DNA of 64,000 bases from Bradyrhizobium sp. RD5-C2 (GTDB lineage: Bacteria; Pseudomonadota; Alphaproteobacteria; Rhizobiales; Xanthobacteraceae), in contig NZ_BOVL01000022.1 of NCBI RefSeq assembly GCF_019972155.1, forward strand, positions 349,239 to 413,238, given 5' to 3'. Within the stretch, counting starts at the first letter, position 1. Every line of letters starts with the position of its first letter. Under the pieces are notes generated by a model. The model did not search any database. It saw nothing but the letters and a program-made list of their open reading frames with translations, and had not been told where the DNA came from. Positions 7,332-15,545 of this stretch are shown here, piece by piece. A program made the translations under genes and the position numbers.

Positions 7332-9125
7332 ATGGCATCCCTCGACTCCGTCAGTATAGCGATCCTGCTCGGTGCGGTGCTGGTGATGGCCGGCATCCTG
7401 TCCAGCCTGCTGGCGCTGCGGTTCGGCGCCCCCTTGCTGCTGGTGTTCTTGCTGGTCGGCATGCTGGCGGGCGATTCCGGCCCTGGCCGGCTGCAGTTCG
7501 ACGACGTCCGCACCACCTATTTGGTCGGCTCGGTGGCGCTGGCGCTGATCCTGTTCGACGGTGGATTGAAGACGCGGTTTGCCAGCATCCGCACGGTGCT
7601 GGCACCCTCGATGATGCTGGCGACCGCGGGCGTGCTGCTGACCGCGCTGATCACGGCGCCGGTCGCCCGCTATGTGCTCGACCTCAACTGGACCGAGTCG
7701 CTTCTGGTCGGCGCCGTCGTGGCCTCGACCGACGCTGCCGCGGTGTTCCTCCTGGTGCACACCCAGGGCCTGCGCCTGCGCCCGCGCGTCGGCGCGACGC
7801 TGGAGGCGGAGTCCGGCACCAACGACCCGTTCGCGATCTTCCTCACCTTGATGCTGGTCGAGTTCATCTCGATCGGCCAGAGCTCGGCCGCGCACATCGC
7901 GATGGAGTTCATCCAGGAAGCCGTGCTCGGCGCCATCATCGGGGTGATCGGCGGCCGGCTGGTGGTGATCGCGCTGAATCGCGTCGCGCTACCGCAGGGC
8001 CTGCATGCGCCGTTCGTCACGACCGCGGCGCTGGTGATCTTCGGCGGCTCCCAGATCGTGCATGCCTCGGGATTCCTTGCAGTCTATCTCGCCGGTATCA
8101 TCATCGGCAACCGGCCGACCCGCGCGCATAATTCGGTAGTGACCTTCCTCGACGCCGCGACCTGGCTGGCCCAGATCGTGATGTTCGTGCTGCTCGGCTT
8201 GCTGGTGTCGCCGCATCGGCTGCTCTCCAGCGCCGGCGGCGCGGTGCTGGTGGCGTTTGCGCTGATGCTGGTGGCACGGCCGCTGGCGGTCCTGATCTGT
8301 CTTGCGCCGTTCAAGTTCAACTGGCGGGAGAAGGTCTTCATCGCCTGGACCGGCTTGCGCGGCGCGGTCGCGATCTTCCTGGCCTCGATCCCGATGCTGG
8401 TCGGCCTGTCGAAGGCCTATCTGTATTTCGACGTCGCCTTCGTCGTCGTCATCATCTCGCTGCTGCTGCAGGGCTGGACGCTGGGGCCGGCGGCGCGGCG
8501 GCTGCACGTCGCGCTGCCGCGCGCCGAACGCGGCCCGCGCCGCGTCGAACTGGATCTACCCGGCCAGCTCGAGCAGCAGCTGGTCGGCTATCCGGTGCGG
8601 CCGAAGAGCCTGTATTTCCGCCGCGGCCTGATCCCGTCGTGGTCGAAGCCGACGCTGGTGATCCGCGACGAGCGGATCCTGACGCCGGTCGAGGCCGATC
8701 CGGTCGCGCCCGGCGACTACATCTACCTGCTGGCGCCGCCGGAGCGCGCCGAGGCGCTCGACCGCTTCTTCGTCGACATGGCGCCGTCGAGCGCGCCCGA
8801 TCCGCATCTGCTCGGCGACTTCATGGTGTCGGGCGAGCATACGCTCGGCGAGCTCGCCGAGATCTACGGCGTCAAGGTCGACGAGCACCAGGCCAAGCTG
8901 ACGCTGGCGGATTTTTTCGACGTCAATCTCGACCGTGCGCCGAAGGAAGGCGCCGAGCTTGCGCTCGACGAGATCGTGCTGGTGGCGCGCAGCATCAGCG
9001 GCGGCCGCGTCAATGTCGTCGGCCTGCGCCTGCCGGAGGAAGAGGAGGAGGTCGCACCGCAGACGCGGATGCAGACCGTTCGCCGCAAGCTCGCCGATAT
9101 CTGGGCGTCGGTCGCCGGCGTCTGA
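7332..9125 (+). CDS. K+/H+ (or Na+/H+) antiporter, CPA1 family with cytoplasmic regulatory domains
   Basis: Exchanges K+ or Na+ for protons across the inner membrane. Of 597 residues, about 1-395 form 12 or so transmembrane helices with CPA1 signatures: GDSGPG after TM2, FDGGLKTR, the ion-site block STDAAAVF, and LEAESGTNDP. The C-terminal 200 residues are cytoplasmic: a TrkA-C-like domain (about 410-480, VIRDERILTPVEADPVAPGDYIYLL) and a CorC/HlyC-associated domain. This architecture matches NhaP2/CvrA-type potassium/proton antiporters, where the C-terminal part gates activity. The start ATG at 7332 follows a weak AAAGG. It is followed after 1 bp by a composite palindromic repeat and then by a convergent gene. 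Confidence 0.93.
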   Translation: MASLDSVSIAILLGAVLVMAGILSSLLALRFGAPLLLVFLLVGMLAGDSGPGRLQFDDVRTTYLVGSVALALILFDGGLKTRFASIRTVLAPSMMLATAGVLLTALITAPVARYVLDLNWTESLLVGAVVASTDAAAVFLLVHTQGLRLRPRVGATLEAESGTNDPFAIFLTLMLVEFISIGQSSAAHIAMEFIQEAVLGAIIGVIGGRLVVIALNRVALPQGLHAPFVTTAALVIFGGSQIVHASGFLAVYLAGIIIGNRPTRAHNSVVTFLDAATWLAQIVMFVLLGLLVSPHRLLSSAGGAVLVAFALMLVARPLAVLICLAPFKFNWREKVFIAWTGLRGAVAIFLASIPMLVGLSKAYLYFDVAFVVVIISLLLQGWTLGPAARRLHVALPRAERGPRRVELDLPGQLEQQLVGYPVRPKSLYFRRGLIPSWSKPTLVIRDERILTPVEADPVAPGDYIYLLAPPERAEALDRFFVDMAPSSAPDPHLLGDFMVSGEHTLGELAEIYGVKVDEHQAKLTLADFFDVNLDRAPKEGAELALDEIVLVARSISGGRVNVVGLRLPEEEEEVAPQTRMQTVRRKLADIWASVAGV

Positions 9126-9126
9126 A

Positions 9127-9272
9127 GCATGATCCGGAAAAGTGCGAAGCGGTTTTCCGAAAAGATCATGCTCAAACAAGGAGCTAAAGCGCGATGACGA
9201 TTCAACCTAATCTCATCGCGCTTTAGCGCGTTTTCGAGCGAAGTGAATGCCGGCTCGCGTGAAGAAAACGCG
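9127..9272. repeat. Composite of three palindromic repeat units between convergent genes
   Basis: Three stem-loops lie end to end. The first is GCATGATCCGGAAAAGTGCG... at 9127-9171, closing with GATCATGC. The second has perfect 14-bp arms CTAAAGCGCGATGA at 9184-9197 and 9213-9226. The third has arms CGCGTTTTC/GAAAACGCG at 9227-9235 and 9264-9272. The first unit recurs inverted at 13552-13596 and, degraded, at 30233-30279; the third recurs at 7105-7148. The block fills the gap between the antiporter stop (9125) and the stop of the convergent gene (9293), where it could act as a bidirectional terminator. Confidence 0.85.
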
Positions 9273-9292
9273 TCGGAATAAGACCGGCGCCG

Positions 9293-10426
9293 TCACTGCT
9301 TGCGCAGGAAGCTCGAATCCGGGGCGAACTTCTTGATCATGTCGGACAGGCCGTCGTCGGCCGGCGGGCCCTTGGACGCAGCGTCCGTCGTGGGCTCGTC
9401 CTTGAACTTCTGGCCGGATATCTCGGCCAGCGCCGCAAGCAGCGTCTCGTCGAGATTGTCGGCCGGTGTCTTTGCTGGCGGTGTCTTCGCAGGCGGCGGT
9501 GTTGGCTCCGGCTTGGATGCGTCCGCCCGTCTGGCGGCGGCCTCGCTGATGGCGGTGATCAACGATGCTTCGAGGTCGGCGGGCGTCTCTGCCGGCAACG
9601 GCGGCGGCGCGGCGGGCTTTGCGTCCCGGGGGGCGCGGCCGAACAGCGGCTCCCGCTGGCTCGCTGTCGACGGCCGGCTGTCGGTGGCCTTGCCAGGCTC
9701 CTTGCCCGGCCCCTTGGCAGGCTTGAAGAGACCCGCGCGTTCGGCGGCGACCCTGGCGGAAGCCTCCTCGACCGTGGCGAGCAGGGACGCTTCCAGCGCA
9801 TCGGCGGGATTGCTCGGCGCAGTCGCCGGCCTGGCGGCAGGGCCGGCCACCTGCCTTGGCTCCGGCCGGAACGGCAGCGGCGGTGGCTGCGATGCTTCGA
9901 CCGTCGCGGGCGGCGGGGCCGGCTGGCCGTCGCGGGCGCGCGCGATGATGCCGTCGACGATCGCGCCCAAGCGGCTCTTGTCGGGGGCGGCGAGATAGCT
10001 GGCCGCGAGCTCATCGACATATTGCGGGCCGTAATCGGCCAGCACCTTGGCAAGCTGGGCGAGATCGGGATCGCTTTCGACCAGCCGGCACCAAGCCTGC
10101 CGGTCATACTGCCGGTCATAGGGCGCATCACCGTTCCTCTCGGGCCAGGCCACCCGGCGCGGCTGGCGCTGCGGTCCGGTGTCCTGGCCAGTGTCTTGGC
10201 CAGTGACGGGGTCGAGGGTCGGCGGCTGTAGCCCGGCACTGAGACGCGGCGGGGTAAATCCTCCAGCCCCGGCCGGGACGGCGTCATCACCGGGGCGTCG
10301 GCGGCGCTCGGCGACCTGCAGCGAGATCAGGCCGACGCCCATCAGCAGGAAGCCCAGCGCGGCCCACGAAATCGTGGCGCACAACAGCCCGCCGATCAGC
10401 AGCAATACCCAGCCAGTCAGTCGCAA
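9293..10426 (-). CDS. Membrane-anchored proline-rich protein of unknown function
   Basis: About 377 residues. One or two adjacent N-terminal hydrophobic segments (LLLIGGLLCATISWAALGFL and following) are followed by a long Pro/Ala-rich cytoplasmic or periplasmic tail. Within the tail is a compact conserved block near residues 110-160 (CRLVESDPDLAQLAKVLADY, then YVDELAASYLA). There are also three spaced copies of an acidic helix of the form LEASLLATVEEASA, LEASLITAISEAAA and LDETLLAALAEISG, an internal repeat. I recognise no named domain. The frame opens at a TTG at 10480, but TTG at 10426 is preferred because GGGGAAAGG lies 6 nt upstream and the hydrophobic segment then begins at once. Convergent with the antiporter. 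Confidence 0.7.
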   Translation of the reverse strand: MRLTGWVLLLIGGLLCATISWAALGFLLMGVGLISLQVAERRRRPGDDAVPAGAGGFTPPRLSAGLQPPTLDPVTGQDTGQDTGPQRQPRRVAWPERNGDAPYDRQYDRQAWCRLVESDPDLAQLAKVLADYGPQYVDELAASYLAAPDKSRLGAIVDGIIARARDGQPAPPPATVEASQPPPLPFRPEPRQVAGPAARPATAPSNPADALEASLLATVEEASARVAAERAGLFKPAKGPGKEPGKATDSRPSTASQREPLFGRAPRDAKPAAPPPLPAETPADLEASLITAISEAAARRADASKPEPTPPPAKTPPAKTPADNLDETLLAALAEISGQKFKDEPTTDAASKGPPADDGLSDMIKKFAPDSSFLRKQ

Positions 10427-10519
10427 AGTGCACCTTTCCCCATGCCCGATCGGATGTCCCGATCCGGGCCTAGCAGACAAGATGGGCTATCTTATGCCGA
10501 CTTTCGGAAAAACGGCCAG

Positions 10520-11191
10520 CTACGCGCCGCCCGTCAACACCTTAACACCGCCGAACGCGGTGACCTGGCCGTGGCGCAGCATCACGATCTGGGTGGCGAG
10601 CTGGCGAAGCTCGGCCGCGTCGTGGCTGACATAGACCATCGGGACGCCGGCCTCGTCGCGCAGCCGCACCAGATAGGGCAGGATCTCTAGCTTGCGGCTC
10701 TCGTCGAGCGCGCCCAGCGGCTCGTCCAGCAGCAACAGCCGCGGCTTGGAAAGCAGCGCCCGGCCGAGCGCGACGCGCTGCCGCTCGCCGCCGGAGAGCT
10801 TCCCGGGGCGGCGGTCGAGCAGCGCGCCGATGTCGAGCAGATCGACGACGCGTTTGTGTTGCGCAGGATCTTCCGTGAGGCCGTTCATGCGGCGGCCGTA
10901 ATCGAGGTTCTGCCTGATATCGAGATGCGGAAACAGCCGCGCATCCTGGAACACGTAGCCGATGCGGCGGCGATATGTCGGGATGTGAATGCCGGCCGCG
11001 GTGTCGTCGACCGTCTCGCCGTCGATCACGATGGTGCCGCGATCGGGACGCACCAGCCCGGCGATGGTGTTGATCAGCGACGTCTTGCCGGAGCCGGACG
11101 CGCCGAACAGGCCGGTGACGCGGCCCTCGCTGGTGAACGCGGCCGTGAGTGAGAACTCTCCGAGCTGCTTGGTGATGTCGACGCGCAGCAT
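10520..11191 (-). CDS. modC: Molybdate ABC transporter ATP-binding protein, short form
   Basis: ATPase of the molybdate importer, coupled to ModB at the inner membrane. Walker A is GASGSGKT, the signature motif LSGGERQRVALGRALL, Walker B LLLLDEPLGALDE, and the switch histidine is in YVSHD. At 223 residues it lacks the C-terminal MOP domain of about 130 residues that E. coli ModC (352 residues) uses to sense or bind molybdate; the stop at 10520 is clean, with no leftover MOP sequence before the next gene. ATG at 11191 is 2 bp after the modB stop, so the two are translated as a unit. Last gene of the modABC operon. Confidence 0.92.
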   Translation of the reverse strand: MLRVDITKQLGEFSLTAAFTSEGRVTGLFGASGSGKTSLINTIAGLVRPDRGTIVIDGETVDDTAAGIHIPTYRRRIGYVFQDARLFPHLDIRQNLDYGRRMNGLTEDPAQHKRVVDLLDIGALLDRRPGKLSGGERQRVALGRALLSKPRLLLLDEPLGALDESRKLEILPYLVRLRDEAGVPMVYVSHDAAELRQLATQIVMLRHGQVTAFGGVKVLTGGA

Positions 11192-11193
11192 CG

Positions 11194-11889
11194 CTATTGT
11201 CCGTGCAGGCGCGCGGTGGCGCGGCGCGCGAATACTTCGGCGGCGACCAGCGCACCGACCGCGAGCACGACCGAGATGATCACGAGCCGCGCCGCGGCGC
11301 TGTCGCCGTCAGGCGTCTGGATCAGCGAGTAGATCGCCGACGAAATGGTCTGGGTCTCGCCGGGGATATTGGAGACGAAGGTGATGGTCGCGCCGAACTC
11401 GCCGATCGCCTTGGCAAAGCCGAGTACCATGCCGGCCAGCACGCCCGGCAGCGCGAGCGGCAGCGTCACGGTTGCAAACACCCGCCAGGGCGCGGCGCCG
11501 AGCGTCTCGGCGGCCTGCTCGAGGCGGCGGTCGACCGCCTCGATCGAAAGCCGGATCGGGCGCACCAGAAGCGGAAACGACATTACGCCGCAGGCGAGTG
11601 CCGCGCCGGTCCAGCGGAATGCGAACACGATGCCGAGGTGATCGGCCAGCCAGCCGCCGACCAGTCCGCGCTTGCCGAAGGTCAGCAGCAGCAGATAGCC
11701 GGTGACGACGGGCGGCAGCACCAGCGGCAGATGCACGGCAGCATCGAGCAGCGACTTGCCCCAGAAATCGCGTCGCGCCAGCAGCCAGGCGAGCGCGATC
11801 CCGAACGGGGTCGCCACCAGCGTTGCGATGACGGCGACCCGCAGCGACAGCAGGATCGCCGTCCATTCGGTCGGCGAGATATCAAACAC
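11194..11889 (-). CDS. modB: Molybdate ABC transporter permease
   Basis: Inner-membrane channel subunit of the molybdate importer, 231 residues with about five helices and the binding-protein-dependent permease signature (EAA loop) at EQAAETLGAAPWRVFATVTLPLA, which contacts ModC. Other family blocks are LPPVVTGYLLL near residue 60 and GEFGATITF near 165, typical of molybdate and sulfate permeases. It starts 2 bp after the modA stop and ends 2 bp before modC, giving a compact ABC operon transcribed leftward. Confidence 0.95.
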   Translation of the reverse strand: MFDISPTEWTAILLSLRVAVIATLVATPFGIALAWLLARRDFWGKSLLDAAVHLPLVLPPVVTGYLLLLTFGKRGLVGGWLADHLGIVFAFRWTGAALACGVMSFPLLVRPIRLSIEAVDRRLEQAAETLGAAPWRVFATVTLPLALPGVLAGMVLGFAKAIGEFGATITFVSNIPGETQTISSAIYSLIQTPDGDSAAARLVIISVVLAVGALVAAEVFARRATARLHGQ

Positions 11890-11891
11890 GC

Positions 11892-12692
11892 TCAGGTCGT
11901 CGGGCTGATCAGGAACTTGAAGCCGTATTTCTCGAGGATCGTCTTCGCCGCCGACGAGCGCAGGAAGGCGAGATAGTCAGCGGTCTCGGGCTTGGCGGTC
12001 GTGGTCGCCGCAACCGGGTAGATGATCGCGGGATGGGTGTCGGCGGGGAAGGTGCCGACGATTTTGACGCCCGGCTCGACCTTGGCGTCGGTCGAATAGA
12101 CGATGCCGAGCACGGCTTCGCCGCGCGCCACCAGCGTCAATGCCGCGCGCACGCTCTCGGCCATCGCGAATTTCGGCTCCGCCGCCTGCCAGGCGCCGAG
12201 CTTCTCGAGCGCGGCCTTGGCGTATTTGCCGACCGGCACCGCCTTGACGTCGCCGGTGGCGATCTTGCCGTCCCCGGCGAGCTTGGCGAGATCGAAGCCG
12301 GGACCGATGTTGACATTGCTGATCATGGAATCCCTCGGCGCGATCAGCACGATCGAATTGCCGAGCAGGTTCACCCGCGTCGGCTCATTGATGTTCTTCT
12401 GCTTGATCGCGTAGTCCATCCAGTCGGTGTCGGCGGAGACGAACACGTCGGCCGGCGCGCCCTGCTCGATCTGCTTTGCCAATGCCGAACTCGCGGCATA
12501 GCTGGCGCTGATCTTGACGCCGGTCTTGGCGGTATAGGCCGCATCGATCTCGTCGAGCGCGTTCTTCATCGAGGCGGCGGCAAAGACGGTGAGCGTCTTG
12601 TCTTCGGCGCGCGCGGGCGAATGGATCGCGCCGAGCAGGATGACGAAGGCAGTGAAAAGTCCGGCAAGCCTTGAAATCGAAAGTCGTGACAT
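11892..12692 (-). CDS. modA: Molybdate-binding periplasmic protein
   Basis: Captures molybdate (or tungstate) in the periplasm and delivers it to ModBC. The 266-residue product begins with a Sec signal peptide (hydrophobic core LAGLFTAFVILLGAIHS, cleavage after PARA). The mature protein shows the ModA motifs: TVFAAASMKNALDEI with the oxyanion-binding serine, ASYAASSALAKQIEQGAPADVFVSAD, and the C-terminal YPVAA...A block. The frame is open further upstream, but ATG at 12692 directly precedes the signal peptide and has GGAGCG upstream; the upstream extension has no signal-like character. First gene of modABC; a repeated 11-mer lies in its promoter region. Confidence 0.94.
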   Translation of the reverse strand: MSRLSISRLAGLFTAFVILLGAIHSPARAEDKTLTVFAAASMKNALDEIDAAYTAKTGVKISASYAASSALAKQIEQGAPADVFVSADTDWMDYAIKQKNINEPTRVNLLGNSIVLIAPRDSMISNVNIGPGFDLAKLAGDGKIATGDVKAVPVGKYAKAALEKLGAWQAAEPKFAMAESVRAALTLVARGEAVLGIVYSTDAKVEPGVKIVGTFPADTHPAIIYPVAATTTAKPETADYLAFLRSSAAKTILEKYGFKFLISPTT

Positions 12693-12797
12693 GGAAAGCG
12701 CTCCGTGCGAGCTCGCGCACGAACGGGCGCGCGCAAACCAGGCGTTGGGTGGGTTCTGGGCGCGACGGACGGAAGCGCTGTTCCGCTGCTTCCCGAA

Positions 12798-12854
12798 GGA
12801 CTTACGGTCCTCAGGGATATCGCACTGCAAACATAGCAGGCTGGGACTTACGGT
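12798..12854 (-). promoter_or_regulatory. Repeated 11-mer GGACTTACGGT upstream of modABC
   Basis: GGACTTACGGT occurs at 12798-12808 and again at 12844-12854, 46 bp apart, in the 191-bp gap between the modA start and the gene at 12884. The first copy is also part of a small palindrome, AGGAC-TTACG-GTCCT. No classical ModE box is visible. A regulator-binding role is inference. Confidence 0.35.
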
Positions 12855-12883
12855 AAAGGCGACCGTTTGTCTAACTGGTCGCG

Positions 12884-13393
12884 CTATTCATCCGACGGCT
12901 GGATCGCGATCGACAGCGAGTTCTCTTTGGAGCCGCTGACCTGCAGCACGAAGGGGCTGGCAGCGAGGTCATATTTCATGGTCTTGCGGATACCGTCGCA
13001 ATCGGTGGCGCCGCTGAAGGCCTTCGGCTTCAGGAAGTGCCCGTCCTGCACCAGGTCGACCCAGGCGCCGGCCGACAGGCTGACGGTATAGAGCCCGGCT
13101 TTCGGTGCCGCCTTGAAGCTGGTGAAGCCGGCAAAGGTGCCGTCCTTCGGTGCGCGCTCGGGCGGGCTCGGCAGTTTGGCGTCGGCGGGGGCCACCAGCG
13201 CCAGTGTGATCGCGGTCGACGGTACTGCCGTCTGCTCACTGCCCGAGGCCAGCTTGGCGCGATCGGGCGCGCTGAGCGCGGCGCGTGCGCGGTCGATCGA
13301 CCATTTGAACTTGTCGCAGCCGCTCGGCTCTTCCGCCGCGAAGGCGGGAACTGAGACAAACAGGAGCGATGCGGCGAGGAGCGATTTGCGCAT
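12884..13393 (-). CDS. Small secreted protein of unknown function
   Basis: A 169-residue product with a clear Sec signal peptide (MRKSLLAASLLFVSVPAFA, cleavage before AEEPSG). The mature part has two cysteines, one near the N-terminus (SGCDKFKW) and one at SGATDCDGIRK, that could form a disulfide, and alternates short hydrophobic strands, suggesting a beta-rich periplasmic domain. I do not recognise a named family. It is transcribed leftward between modA and mepA with gaps of about 190 and 200 bp, so it is probably its own unit. Confidence 0.75.
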   Translation of the reverse strand: MRKSLLAASLLFVSVPAFAAEEPSGCDKFKWSIDRARAALSAPDRAKLASGSEQTAVPSTAITLALVAPADAKLPSPPERAPKDGTFAGFTSFKAAPKAGLYTVSLSAGAWVDLVQDGHFLKPKAFSGATDCDGIRKTMKYDLAASPFVLQVSGSKENSLSIAIQPSDE

Positions 13394-13551
13394 GACTGGT
13401 CCAATGCATTTGTGACGGATGAAAAGAGATCAGCGGCCCCGATCCATCGCTCGAACGCGCTTACGGCGCGACGACGCGGGATCATAACGCAGTTCGAGCC
13501 GGCTGGAAAAGCCGCCTGACAAAGATGTTATTGCGTTGGCCTCTTGCTTTC

Positions 13552-13596
13552 GCATGATCTTTTCGGAAAACCGCTTCGCACTTTTCCGGATCATGC
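13552..13596. repeat. Palindromic repeat GCATGATC...GATCATGC
   Basis: A 45-bp copy, in inverse orientation, of the first unit at 9127-9171, with the words TTTTCGGAAAACCGCTTCGCACTTTTCCGG between the ends (split here for length: TTTTCGGAAAACCGCTTC then GCACTTTTCCGG). It abuts the mepA stop at 13597 with no spacer and could serve as its terminator. Confidence 0.85.
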
Positions 13597-14544
13597 TTAT
13601 TGCTTGGCGTCGGCTGCGTTCAGCACCGTTTTGCACTCCGCCGGCATCTGCGCCAGCGTCATCGGTGGACGCGGTTTCGGCGGTTTCGGCGGAGGCTTCG
13701 GATGCAGCACCGAGTCCTTGAACCAGTAGGCAAGGTCGGACGGCTTGCAGCCTTCGCCCTCCGATTGCGGCTTCTGCCCCTCGCATGCGGGGCTGCCGGA
13801 CGGACACCGCATGCGGATGTGGAAGTGGTAGTCGTGGCCCCACCACGGCCGGATCTTCGACAGCCAGCTGCGGTCGCCCTTGGCCTGGCGGCATAGCGCT
13901 TTCTTGATCGCAGGATTGACGAAGATGCGCTGCACGGCAGGCTCGCGCGCCGCGTCGCGGATGACCAGCACATGACTGGGCGTGAACACGCGCGGATCGA
14001 TATCGAGCCGGTCGTCGCGCACCATCATCACCGCTGACATCTCCTCGCGATCCTCCCGCGACAATTTGCGATCCGGCATCGGCGTCAGCCAGATGTCGGC
14101 GTCGAGCCCGATCTGGTGGCTGGCGTGACCGGAGAGCGCGGGGCCGCCGCGCGGCTGGCCGATGTCGCCGACCAGGATGCCGGGCCAGCCGGCGTCCTTG
14201 TGCGCGCCGGCCGCAAGCCGCTTCAGCAGCGCGATCATGTCGGGGTGGCCCCAATAGCGGTTGCGCGACAGGCGCATCACCTGCCAGGTGTCGCCGTTCA
14301 GCGGCATCTGCGCGGCGCCGGCGAGACAGCCCTTGGTATAGCCGCCGATCGATTGGGTCGGCATTGCCGCCGGCAGCACCTTGCGCGCGAACAGCTGCTT
14401 CGCCCCGATCGTTGGATCGTTAGGGTTAGCGAGCGGCGGCAATGGCTGCGGATTGAGCGAACCCTTGTCCTGCGCACGCGCGGAGATGGTGCAGGCGAGG
14501 AGGGTGGAGATCAGGAGCGGGATCAGACGCAGGCGGGGTGTCAT
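13597..14544 (-). CDS. mepA: Penicillin-insensitive murein endopeptidase
   Basis: A periplasmic zinc LAS-family peptidase that cleaves D-alanyl-meso-diaminopimelyl cross-links in peptidoglycan. The product (315 residues) has an N-terminal signal peptide ending in ISARA. Zinc and catalytic residues are recognisable: GHASHQIGLDADIW (His and Asp ligands) and HDYHFHIRM (the HxH motif). Six or so cysteines match the disulfide pattern of MepA. The C-terminus adds a Pro/Lys-rich stretch (HPKPPPKPPKPRPP) and a short helix, longer than E. coli MepA (274 residues). The frame opens at GTG 14553; ATG 14544 gives the better signal peptide. The stop touches a palindromic repeat. Confidence 0.93.
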   Translation of the reverse strand: MTPRLRLIPLLISTLLACTISARAQDKGSLNPQPLPPLANPNDPTIGAKQLFARKVLPAAMPTQSIGGYTKGCLAGAAQMPLNGDTWQVMRLSRNRYWGHPDMIALLKRLAAGAHKDAGWPGILVGDIGQPRGGPALSGHASHQIGLDADIWLTPMPDRKLSREDREEMSAVMMVRDDRLDIDPRVFTPSHVLVIRDAAREPAVQRIFVNPAIKKALCRQAKGDRSWLSKIRPWWGHDYHFHIRMRCPSGSPACEGQKPQSEGEGCKPSDLAYWFKDSVLHPKPPPKPPKPRPPMTLAQMPAECKTVLNAADAKQ

Positions 14545-14740
14545 TCGGATCACTCTGTCTGCGCAAGGCTAACATGGATTCGACGCAGGCGAACCGCGCT
14601 TTCATCCCATTTGCTTGATCGCCCACAAGGCGGATCGAGCTTGCAAGACGCGCGCCTTGCAGCAATGCGTATCGGTGGCCTGACGGACCGATCTGTTGTA
14701 ACTCCTCTGGCTTTCGCTAGCGCCATAGTGGGAGAATGTA

Positions 14741-15220
14741 ATGCCGATTGGCACAGGTTCGGTTCGAGTGCGAGAGGCAACCCAATCGGACCGCGACTTT
14801 CTTCTCGCATTGTCTCCTCGTCTCTCAGGCGTCCCCGGTCCCGCGTGGCATGGCTTGGAAGCGATGGAACAGTTTCAAGACCGGTACACGGCCGCCACCG
14901 TGAATCAGGCCGTCGAACACTCCCGGACACTCATCGCCGTGTCGGACGATGATGTGCGGTTGGGCTACATCCATATGCAGCCCGGAAAGGATGGCGTAAC
15001 CGACGAGGTATGTGGCTATGTCGCGATCCTAGCCCTTACCGAACAGGCCGAGGGGCAGGGCATCGCCAAATTGCTGATGAGCCATGCCGAGGATTGGGCA
15101 CGCGAAATGCTGTATCGGTTTCTCAGTCTCGATGTGTTCGCCGACAATCGACGCGCGGTTGATTTTTATGAGCGCGGTGGTTTTCGTTCGGAGACGATCC
15201 GCATGGTCAAGCCGCTATAA
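14741..15220 (+). CDS. GNAT-family N-acetyltransferase
   Basis: A cytoplasmic acetyl-CoA-dependent acetyltransferase of 159 residues; the substrate cannot be told from sequence. The acetyl-CoA loop (motif A) is seen in altered form as QAEGQGIAKLLMSHAEDWARE, and the C-terminal strand-helix NRRAVDFYERGGFRSETIRMVK is the usual GNAT motif B. GGGAGA precedes the ATG at 14741. Divergent from mepA and not in an operon. Base composition is slightly less GC-rich than its neighbours in the N-terminal part, but not enough to claim transfer. Confidence 0.88.
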   Translation: MPIGTGSVRVREATQSDRDFLLALSPRLSGVPGPAWHGLEAMEQFQDRYTAATVNQAVEHSRTLIAVSDDDVRLGYIHMQPGKDGVTDEVCGYVAILALTEQAEGQGIAKLLMSHAEDWAREMLYRFLSLDVFADNRRAVDFYERGGFRSETIRMVKPL

Positions 15221-15545
15221 CCCGCAATCGGAAGTCCTCTCGTCATTGCACGTGCTGCCTTAACCCTGCGATAACCCTGTCACGCGCTGACAAACATTCG
15301 TGCGCTTGAGCCGCATCCGGCGCGTTCATTGTGCAGTGGTGCGCCGATTTACGCTTTCTTCACCACGCTCCGGCGGGTCCACGCCGCAAATCTGCGCTGT
15401 TCGCCGCGTGCGCACCGCAAGCTACTCGCATCCGGCGTGAGCTCGCCTGCAAAGCGGGCAGCTACGGCTTTCTCAGGCAGCGCAGCTATTCGCCGAGAGA
15501 TACCAATTTTTCAGACACTTATCGCAGAAATGTCACCGAACTGGA
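15221..15545. other. 325-bp gap without recognisable features
   Basis: Lies between the acetyltransferase and the PAS/GGDEF/EAL gene. It presumably carries the promoter of the latter. No conserved repeat, hairpin with T-run or convincing small gene is seen. Confidence 0.5.
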
